Shown: positions 10,225 through 19,219 of the stretch, one piece after another
Layout of the letters: each line of letters starts with the position of its first letter
How positions within the stretch are numbered: position 1 is the stretch's first letter
Source of the DNA: Thereva unica
Lineage: Eukaryota > Arthropoda > Insecta > Diptera > Therevidae
Direction of reading: 5' to 3'
Length of the DNA: 64,000 nucleotides
Assembly: GCA_949987705.1 (NCBI GenBank)
Contig: OX465281.1
Span: 188,405,112-188,469,111, forward strand
The notes under the pieces: generated by a model
Told to the model about the DNA's origin: nothing
What the model saw: the letters and a program-made list of their open reading frames with translations, nothing else
Databases searched by the model: none
Position numbers and translations under genes: made by a program

Positions 10225-11609
10225 TTATATTAAAAGTTTAGACGCAATGGTTAGATATTTGGATTTGAAGAGCCTTGACAGACTATAGTAGGCTTTGTTG
10301 GCTTTTAGCAGTCGTGCGCGTATTTCTGGTTCCATGCTATTGTCGGCTGCTACTATTGACCCAAGGTAGTTAAATGATTTTACCACGTCAAACTCGTGTT
10401 CCGCTACCTTGATTGTGGGACCAATGTTAGGTGTTCTTCCAGACGAGGCCACCATGTACTTTGTTTTGCTTTCGTTAATGTGCAGTCCCAGATTTCCTGC
10501 CGCTTGCTCAATCTGAGTGAAAGCTTCTTGTACAGCTGTTGTTGTTCTTCCAATGATGTCAATGTCGTCTGCGTAAGCCAGTAATTGGGTGGACTTGTGG
10601 AGGATTGTACCCCTAGATGTCACGCCCGAATCTCGGATCACTTTCTCCAACGCCAGGTTGAAAAGGAGGCAGGCCAGACCGTCCCCTTGTCGGAGTCCAT
10701 TATAGATGTTGATTGGTCTGGACAGTGTTCCGGATACCTTTACTTGGCTTGACACATTGATCATGGTCAACCTACATAGTCTTGTCAGTTTGTTGGGGAT
10801 GCCGAATTCTCTCATGGCTTTGTAGAGTTCTACCCTGGCTATGCTATCATAGGCGGCTTTAAAGTCTATGAAGAGGTGTTGAATTGAGTTTTGAAACTCT
10901 AGACATTTTTCCATAGCCTGCCTCAAGGTGAAAATCTGATCAGTCGTTGATTTGCCTGGGCTGAAGCCACACTGGTAATGGCCTATGATGTTTCTGGCGT
11001 ATGGGGCCATCCTGTTTTGTAGGATAGCGGAGAATATCTTATACACGGTACTCAACAACGTTATACCGCGATAATTAGTGCACGCTGTGATATCTCCTTT
11101 TTTGTGTACCGGACAGAGGATGCCTTTTCTCCAGTCTTCTGGCATCACTTCCTGCTCCCATACTTGCACAATTAATTCATGAATCGCTTGGTGTAATGTA
11201 GGCTCTCCATATTTAACCAGCTCCGCTGCGATGCCGTCTGCACCCGAGGCCTTGTTGTTTTTGAGCCGGCTGATGGCTCTGCTAACTTCTTCTATGCTTG
11301 GTGGCGGCAGCATAGCATTGTCATCAGATATTGGTGGAGCCTCCGAATCCTCAGTTAGCTCGCCATTTAGCAATTCATGAAAGTGCTCTTCACATCGCTC
11401 CAAGATGCCTTTAGGATCGGTGATCAGATTACCTTCTTTGTCCTTGCAGTATGTGCAACGTGGTGTGAATTGCGTCATACTGCGGACTCTTTGGTAGAAC
11501 TCCCGCGCCTGGTGCGGCCGTCGTTCTCTGTACTGTTCTAGCTCACAGACGAGATTTTTTTCCCAGGCTTCCTTTTTCCGTCTGTGAATTCTCTTTTCTT
11601 CTTTTCTGA
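10225..11609 (-). pseudogene. Reverse transcriptase domain, family A LINE
   Basis: An open frame of more than 450 codons on - enters from the truncated 5' side with no start needed. RT blocks appear in order: NNKASGADGIAAELVK (fingers), YRGITLLSTVYKIFSAIL, QCGFSPGKSTTDQIFTLRQ, HLFIDFKAAYDSI (catalytic D), GLRQGDGLACLLFNLALE, the catalytic LAYADDIDII, and the thumb LGLHINESKTKYMV. It ends at an in-frame TAA (about 10225). The next part of the protein continues in another frame at 10220, so the break is a small indel in an AT-rich run. Function: target-primed reverse transcription. RTE/Proto2-like is my best clade guess; a tree would settle it. Confidence 0.85.
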
Positions 11610-11620
11610 GCTATTAAATT

Positions 11621-13423
11621 AGAGGGTGGAAATTGGAGATGGGGGTCAAAATGGATCCTTTTTTGGTTTTGCGATATATCTCACAAACGAATTGAAAATT
11701 TCGATATTCTTTATTTGAAATTTTTTGTAGAGAATTCAATTTCCCATGGAAATGACTTATTTAAAAATGCTAATTTCCCCGGACTATAGAGAAAATTTTG
11801 AAAAAAGCTATGTTCGAGCCGCCATATTTCGGTCAATTTTTAACCAAAAAATTTTTTCGACCCAGCGTTTTAAAGGAATTTTTTTTTTTTTTTGTCATAA
11901 AGCAATACATATGGCAGTGGATTCTCTTTCTATATAACATAATCAATAGACTACAATTCAATCCGCATAAGTGGCTTCACCAGCTGGCATATTCAGTTCA
12001 TGCTTGAAATTGTTGTTGCTTTTTCGCCAAAAGCTAGAAATGCAAAAGCTCATTGGAATGATATTCCATTATTCCAGTGAATTACTCTTCTTTGAGCGAG
12101 CTTTTAAGTTTAATCTCAACTTCAAATTCTGTTGGGCGAACTAAGGTTTTACTATTCTTGAGTTCAATATGTGAAAATGTATGGGAACTCAGGCAAAAAT
12201 TTAAGTTCAGTACACCAGTTCGCTTACTGAAGCCGAGGTATTACCGTCTAACAAATTAATATAGCCAGTTCCACCCGGCCAGCCTCCAAAAATTGGTTGT
12301 AATGGTCAATTCTCTTTTGAAGTTCAATGAAGAATCGCATGGGTTTTCACAAGAGCCAACTTTTCCAACAAATTATACGTTAGAATGCTTAAGCTTGTTG
12401 TTGTTGCGTTTAATATTAGTTCTCCCTACTGCCATATTTTTTCTTTTATTTTTCTAGCAAAAGGGAGACAAACACAATAACTATACAGCTGTAAAAAAAA
12501 ATCTGCCCGCCTCTCATTCTCAGGAGATTTTTGTTTGTTGGATGTTGACCCATGTGAAACTTCCTGTGCAATCTTAAATTTTTGCGCAAACTATGAAAAT
12601 TTTTGTCCCATTCAGCGAGAGTTAGTGCCTTTTCGTTTGTCCTTCACTACGTTTAAATGTGAACAGCTTATGGGGCGCAATATGGCAAAGTGCACCGGGC
12701 GCAAAAAATTCAAGCGCCGGCTCTGACCACAGCTAATAGTAGGTCAATTGTTTTTTTCTTTTTATTGAATTTTTCATATTTGTCGCATTGTTTCTAAACT
12801 AGAAGAAGTATTTTTTAATCTCTAGTACTTATCCAAACAAATAAATTAATCTTGACTAAACAACGCTCCTGCGGAAGATAAAATAAATTGCCATACATAC
12901 ATATGTTACCAGTTTTAAAAACATTCGCATTTCAAAAATTTAATCTGTACACAAAAAGCACTCCAAAATTTCCACTTCCCTTAATTTTAATAAATATTAT
13001 TCCCATTCCAGCCGAGAAAAAATGCGCGATTTCGACAACCTCGAGAAGTGCACCTTTAATCACTTCCGATTGAATCAGCGTGAATCCCCATGCAGCAGCT
13101 TCAGTTGAATGAAATTGATGAAAAACAAAAACAAACAAAAATAAATATAATGAAAAATCCACTTCCCCTGGGGCTCGCGAGAGATGGTGTCAACTTTAAC
13201 TTATCACTCGTGGGAGATATTATGAAATGTGATAGCGTAAAATTGATTAAAGCTTCTCTTATCGCGACAATTTAATAACAAAATTTTAGCCAGGTTCGGA
13301 AGCCAAATTTTCGCGAGTCAAGAAACTTCTCTCGTTACTTAAATACCGACCGCTGGAGGCAGAAGCCGCAGACGTCAAAATCAACGTGAGCAGAGGGATT
13401 CTGTAGTGTCATTGGCATCAAAA
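11621..13423. other. No coding sequence recognised; possible promoter region at its end
   Basis: AT-rich with homopolymer runs (11880-11895, 12485-12500). The last 100 bp before 13424 lie upstream of the candidate first exon and include CTTAAATACCGACC at about 13337, which could be a weak TATA-type element. That is an inference from position only. Confidence 0.35.
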
Positions 13424-13444
13424 ATGGGAGATAATAAGCTGAGG
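13424..13444 (+). CDS. Candidate first coding micro-exon of the ERMP1-like gene
   Basis: ATG at 13424 sits in a good fly start context (CATCAAAAATGG). It encodes MGDNKLR and stops exactly at a consensus donor, AGG|GTGAGT at 13445. It ends in phase 0. The first recognised exon of the metallopeptidase starts immediately after TTTCAG at 29264, also in phase 0, and begins with MFNPMQ. Splicing the two would give MGDNKLRMFNPMQ and a 15.8-kb intron. The link rests on start context, splice signals and phase; no protein homology can support seven residues. Alternative: a chance donor, with translation starting at 29265. Confidence 0.45.
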
Positions 13445-14325
13445 GTGAGTAAAACTTGGGAATGTTATAATCTTGTGCTTTTGTGAGTTTTGCGGTTAAT
13501 TGCGATGCTTGGACGAACTTGGAGAAGTGTAGTTTGATCTTGGGCAGTGAATGTGGAAATTGTAAATTTGTCAAATCAGTAGCTATGAACTAGGTATGGT
13601 ACATATACAAACATACCATAGTTTATAGTTACTAGTAGTTTATATTAGCAATTCCGTATATGATAAAGTGGAAGGCAGTTGGTACATTTTTACTTAATCT
13701 CATCGACTAACACCTGTATTCACCTTTCTTGTTTGAAATTGGGTACTTGTATTAATTATAATTGCTCCAAAGTCTAAAGATAAGGTTTAATTATTGATTA
13801 GTAACAAGTGCACAGAACTTAATACCTTTAATTTACAATCTGTCATTTGCATTATCGGATTGCAAAAGAGAAGTACATACAGTGAACTTGTTGAAATTTT
13901 GACGTAATACAATTATTTTCACTAATTGAGTAGAATTACAAGAGTTGCCTAGTGAGGCCTGCATGCTCGTTGAGAATTTGTAGAGCGGGTAAAACTGCTC
14001 GATATTAAATGTCAGCAAAATAATTAGTAAACATTCGCTTTTCGGGTGTAATAACCTGCAGAGTTTCATCGATTAACTCATTACGTATGCATAAAATACG
14101 AGTATGTATAATAAATCAGTTCGCATTTTACTTGCATATAGTAAATTGATGGATCTGTATGTCAAGAGGGAAGGATGTGTAGAAAAGTAAAGTGTTTAAT
14201 TTATTTAATAATATAAACGAATGCTCTTCGTGTTTATACTTTTAAAGAAACTTCTTTTTCATCTTCTTTTTCACCAGCTCAGCAGCTGGCCATCTATGTA
14301 CATATATTTCACCCAGAGACGTGTT
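13445..14325. other. No gene recognised
   Basis: AT-rich sequence that would be the start of the long first intron if the micro-exon is real. Confidence 0.4.
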
Positions 14326-16090
14326 CATTCTTCTTCTTATTCCCCTTTAATGCCTCATGGGACATAGGGCGGAAACAGTTGTCCTCCAGCAGACTCAGTT
14401 TTGTGAGACATCTCTCAGCTCCGACCAGGATCTTCCAGTTGTTGCGGATCTGCTAACAGGGGTTTCCTCCGCGTTGTTCTAGGTCTTCCGATTCCACGGG
14501 ATCCTTGCGGATTCCAATCAAGGGCCTGTTTGGATAGATTCTCGTTTTCGCGTCGCAAGGTATAGCCAATCTAATTCCATTTCCTTCGTCTGGTTTGACC
14601 TACACTCTGTTTATAAAACTTGTAGGCGCCCTGTGATGAATTGGGTGACTTTCCATGTTTCACAACAATACAAACGAACTGCCTTAACGTTGGAGTTGAA
14701 CAGCCGCAATTTGGTGTAAATTAAGATGTGGGTTGATCTCACTGACATATAGTAATGGACTGCTAAATGAGCAAAATCCACTGACATATAGAATGGACTG
14801 CTCATGAGGAATTTTTCATGGCACCAATTTGTTCCATAAACCTTTTTTCACTCCATGTAAACACCGGAATCACTTTTGAAATTTTCATTTTTTTAAATAG
14901 GTACGTACTTAAAACATTAAAACAACAAATATTTTGTTTAAAAAAATTGATAAACACTATTTTCACTTTTTCACCTTTTAAAATGCCTTTTTTTCATTAA
15001 TTTGCAAATTTTATGGGTATCTGATTTAAGTTCTTAACGCCTGTTTTAGCAACTGACATTCTGTATGTCAAAATCCGGGGGTCTATGGGGAAAGAGCAAA
15101 AGATATAAACATCACTATACCCGTCTATTTTTTTCTAATTGATTGAACCTGATTTTATTTCTGTCAGTCTGATTTTACTTCTGAGTGCTTCTGTCAGTTT
15201 GGGGGCTTATGGATGAGCGAGTCGACTATACCTTTTTGGTGCCATCGGTTTGTATGGGAATAATTGCTGATGAGCAGTCCATTATTATATGTCAGTGGCA
15301 AAATCCCATACAAAAAAATGGCATCAAAAATTATTCCTGCCTCGCTCCCACGTTAAATCCCAATGAACTGTAATCGTCAGCACATGTCAGCGATATAAAC
15401 CCAATTAGAAAAAAATAGACAGGTATAGTTTTCGCTCTTCTGTCTCACTCTTGAGCTATTTTGAAAACTTCGTTAAACAGGGGAAATAACCGTCACGGTT
15501 TTGGAATAAATACATTTATTTAATGAAAAAACTGCTAGTAAATAAAAATGAGTGATGGAAATTTGTTTCCGTTAATTATAACAAACATCTTATCACTTAA
15601 TTTCTCTTAAATTCGAAGAAATTTTTTTTTGTTTACATGAAAAAGGTTTTCTATTTCTGGAGAAAAATGGTGCCATTCAGCATCGTCAATCAGCAGTCCA
15701 TTACTATATGTCAGTGGTTGATCTCCATATAAGGAACAGGCATGCATATGCGTATGCGCCTCGTCCTTTATTTATTCTGGAACTGACGTCTTCTGCCCCG
15801 CCATTTTCGGTAATAATACTACCGAAGAAGCAGAATTTATTTACCAGTTCCACGCCTCTATTATTCATCTCACTTCGTTCAAGGGTGAATCCGCATTTGT
15901 TTGTTTTAGTCGGATTCAACCTTAAGCTGGACCACTATTTGTTGCCAAATTGCTCAACATGTTTGTTAGCTCCTAATGTCTCTGGGCCAACAATCAGATA
16001 TCATCTGCGTAGGTGCGATCCTTAAGGCGGTCTAGCAATCCCCATTGTATGCCTTATCTGACAAGGTTGTCGTTTATTACTATAAGAAAT
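14326..16090 (-). mobile_element. Family B LINE remnant, split by a hAT-like element
   Basis: Read on -, 16090-15725 gives LSPLLFLIVINDNLV, LLDRLKDRTYADDI (RT catalytic box), and VELVNKFCFFGSIITENGG with DVSSRINKGRGAY. It continues past the hAT-like insertion (14740-15716) with the 3' part down to 14326. The same sequence, uninterrupted, is at 51935-52930 on -, where CTTTGTTGATCTCCATATGC shows the empty insertion site. Many stops; RTE-like. Confidence 0.75.
14740..15716. mobile_element. Non-autonomous hAT-like element, 977 bp, 8-bp target duplication
   Basis: The left terminus at 14740-14764 starts CACTGACATATAGTAATGGA. The right terminus at 15692-15716 is its perfect reverse complement over 25 bp. 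Both are flanked by GTTGATCT (14732-14739 and 15717-15724), an 8-bp duplication as made by hAT transposases. No coding capacity. A second, slightly diverged pair of the same ends lies inside (about 14778-14803 and 15272-15297), and further inverted segments pair 15095-15150 with 15395-15445, so much of the element can fold back on itself. Confidence 0.85.
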
Positions 16091-16522
16091 AGTAGAGGCG
16101 AAAGTTCTGGCGGGATGGCATCTTTTCCAGCTGAAGTAATCTCCCCACCTTTGAAGCTGTTCCTCGCCGCTGCACAGCAGCCTTCCATCCGCACTCTTAA
16201 CGGCATGCTTTTTAGTAGAGTGCTTCCCAGAGAACTGTTTAGTAATTTGGTACAGCGCCTTACTGTTGCCCTTGTTTGCCTAGTTTTTTCTGCGAGCTTG
16301 TTTATCTGCTGCCTTTTATCACCCCGAATGCTTTTTTATTCCTCCCGGTGTAAGTGGGAGAATTCCCGTTCAAGTTGATGACGTTTGTAGACGTGAATTT
16401 TCGTTTTGTTCAAATTTATTAAACTCAGCAATCTCGCGGGCCTCAGCAAGCTCTTCGTCTGCAAGGGCTTCGTCATTATGTAGCGCTAGTAAAACGTTGT
16501 TTCCTAAAACGTTTTGCAGATG
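16091..16522. other. No gene assigned
   Basis: A - strand frame of 45 residues (about 16505-16370; ALADEELAEAREIAEFNKF) looks protein-like but is too short to place. It is fused by chance to the inverted-repeat element upstream of it. Confidence 0.3.
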
Positions 16523-17052
16523 AGGAGTGTTCGAACAAAAGGTAACATTTCCACTTTTGGGTTTTTTGCTTTTTTTTGCAGAAGTGTACATAAATCTATG
16601 AACTACACATTCTAGTTGAATTTGGGGTATCAAATAGCAACAATTCCGCTAGAAAATCTACTTTAAAATGTCGATTTTCAAACAAAAAAGAACATTTCCA
16701 CAGCTTTGTAAAAATGTTTCTGTAGTTCTAGCAAAAAGGGACATTTCCCCATGTAATATTTCACAAGCTTTTATTTTAATTCTTTCAAAAGGTAACGTTT
16801 CGTTTCAAAAAGTGACATTTCCAAGTTTTACTGACAAAAGGTAACATTTCCAAATTTCAGACTCCGTTATCTCCATTAATATGAAAGTTTTTAAATGGGC
16901 CAAATAGTGTTTGTTAGGTAACTTTTTCAATGTATATTTCTGCATAAACATTGTATTTTAAAAAAATATGCTAACTCTTTTAATCACATTTTAGTGATTT
17001 CTGAAAAAAAAAAAGCAACGATGGAAATGTAACCTTTTGTTCGAACACTCCT
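16523..17052. mobile_element. 530-bp inverted-repeat element filled with one repeated motif
   Basis: Left end AGGAGTGTTCGAACAAAAGG, with the matching reverse complement at the right (17023-17052). The inverted repeat spans about 30 bp with one mismatch. It is flanked by CAGATG at 16517-16522 and 17053-17058, a 6-bp direct repeat; if the outer G/C pair belongs to the element the duplication is AGAT. Inside, variants of AAAAGGTAACATTTCCA recur at about 16537, 16687, 16734, 16787, 16807 and 16840, besides both ends. No ORF. Superfamily not assigned. Confidence 0.75.
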
Positions 17053-17058
17053 CAGATG

Positions 17059-18897
17059 TCATCAAAAAACAAGCTCTTGTGGAGTCTTCAGGGTCGTAGC
17101 GTTTTTAATAGAGTTGAGTCTACATTGAACTACGAATAGTCGCTTATCCATTTTTCACTTTCAAGTGTCATCATCTGATAATAAAGTGCGATTATACCGT
17201 TTTATTACCCTTTTTCCTTTAGTAGTTCGCGCTCCTGTCATGTTATGTCTAATTTGGTTTTCTCTGCAGGAGCACTTAAATTCATCTGAGGTGAACGCAG
17301 GTTCTTTATCCGTGATAGCCATAAGTAGCGCCCAAAAGTTGCAGGTAATTCGTCTAACGGTTTTATTACAATCCTTGTAGATATATTTCGTACAGCTTTC
17401 AAAACTCTGTTGCCTTGAAATTCATCAATTATTCCTAAAATGCTTGTGAAACCTGAAGAGATATTAGGCCTTGGTCCAATATGATTTAAATGCAGTGTAC
17501 CTACGCGAGTAAAAATAATTTAGTTGGTTAATTTTCTTAAAAGCATACGCGCGCCCGCAACTAGACCGCGTAGCGTACAAATTCGCATATTCGCAACGCA
17601 TTCGCACACGTGGATATGCCCACTCCCGTCAAAGGTGTGCAGGTTTCTGCTGCAGACACGAAAATCCACCCGCTAGAAGTATGCAGGCTCCCGCTACAGG
17701 CATGAACGTCTGGCATTGTACCCGCACCAAGATAGACCATTCCCATCCTCCATTCTATAAAGTCGTTCGATGTCTATTTTATAGAGATCTTGTCCCTACT
17801 CTTCATCAGCAGAATCTCTTTGTAAAATATGCAAAAAATATTCTTGTCTTTCAAGAATTGCTAATTAATGCTAGATTTCAATGATGACCTCTAGGCTTAC
17901 TGGCTCTGGCCAGTCCTTCGAAATAGTTTCTGCTAGCTAAGTTCATCGATATGAGTCATGGTTGATCCCGCCCTGCATTTAATGAGCACTTTAAAATTGA
18001 TTAGCTTAAGCCACCACGGGCTTATCAAAAGTCGCCCAAAGTGATTGGCAGCTTGTCATAACTATGAATGGTTTACCAAGTAAATAACTTCGAAACCGAA
18101 GAAACCGACATACCAGAACTTCCATAGCACTCACCAAAAACAAGGAAAACTCAAAATCCCTATTTTCATGTCCAGTGAGAGTCTCAAGTCCCCACCACCG
18201 AAATATATTATAAACCGTACACTATTAAAATTCATACCGAATATTAATAGGTACTGAATTTTGTATTGGTTGCCCCATGGCAACCTCAACACTTTTTTCC
18301 CAAAAAAAGCTCTTATAAAGTTCATAAATTTTTCAAAAGTGGCGCTTACTGTGCACCCCAATTGAAAATCTGGCACCCGGAAAAACCGAATATAATACAT
18401 TTTGGCTTGAGATAAACATTGACAAAATTGTAATTGACACTACTGATTTGATCCTAAATAGGGCCGTTGCTGCTTTCCGTTTTCATGCTGCGTCGTTTCA
18501 TGTTTAAGCAGCTGGTCATACCGCCCGCATGGCACTGGTAATACAAAACTGTGCATAATATATTAATGTAAAGTTCACTGAAACGCTTGTTTATTAACGA
18601 TGCTCGATGTTTCATTTGTAAGTATTACAAGGTTTGTGGTATTATTGAGTTGGCTCGACTTAGTTGAATTGATATTTTGCAAATCGTCATAAATGTCGCT
18701 CATCAAAATTTCGATGTATATTACGAGCATTCAAAGAGCAGCTCAATGCAATATCATCAATAGTACAGAATTCTGCGTTTTCCGATTGCGTTCTCATTTT
18801 TTTTTTTTTTTTCAAATGACTTTTATCAATCTGTCCCTAAATGTGTGATCTTTTTAGATGTGCATTAATTTCATCGCACCGCATATCTGCCTACTAC
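17059..18897. other. No gene; contains a dispersed repeat at about 17475-17760
   Basis: The stretch with GAGTAAAAATAATTT, TTAATTTTCTTAAAAGCATAC and then GC-richer repeats of ACACGAAAATCCACC type matches sequence at 58795-58840 and 59320-59420. The remainder is unassigned; a T-run lies at 18797-18811. Confidence 0.45.
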
Positions 18898-19078
18898 CAT
18901 AGAATAACAAAGCTTACGCATAAAGAAGTCTCAACCCATATAAGAAATCGCCAACCAAATTTGCTTTACCTCCCATTGAGTTTACCTCGGCCTGAAGCTT
19001 CAAATCATGAAATAATTGACGGGGTTGTGATATTGGTTGTAAGCTTTGTGGAAGGTGGAATGCATTGGGACCTATCTG
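18898..19078 (+). repeat. Left 181-bp terminal inverted repeat of the P-like element
   Basis: Pairs with 22707-22887. The two arms are the same length and differ at only a few positions, for example AATCATGAAATAATTGAC against its counterpart with CACGAAGTAATTGAC. The arms end at GGTGGAATGCATTGGGAC plus a few bases. Confidence 0.9.
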
Positions 19079-19219
19079 CTTGAGCTTATTGCTTAATGAA
19101 TAAAATCGGCTAGTTGTGTATGAAAATATTTGAATGTAGTTTTACGGCCATGTTCAATGCAGGTTACCGTGTTTTATTATTTTAGTTTGCTAACACAGTC
19201 CAAGTGTGTTTAAGAAAAA

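Larger units (their letters stand above)
9763..11609 (-). mobile_element. 5'-truncated non-LTR retrotransposon (family A) with GAA tail
   Basis: The element runs 11609 to 9763 on -, ending with a run of GAA triplets (TTC at 9761-9775 on +). It is flanked by an 11-bp direct repeat GCTATTAAATT at 9752-9762 and 11610-11620, a target-site duplication whose last two bases could also be tail. It contains most of a reverse transcriptase and its C-terminal region but no endonuclease, so it was truncated at the 5' end on insertion. Other pieces of family A lie at 23414-23625 and 52980-53845, with the same GCCGTTAAAGAAGAAG-type end. Confidence 0.9.

Noticed and set aside
16370..16633. Minus-strand 87-codon frame
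   Set aside because: Half of it lies inside the inverted-repeat element inserted at 16523; the rest is too short to be called a gene.
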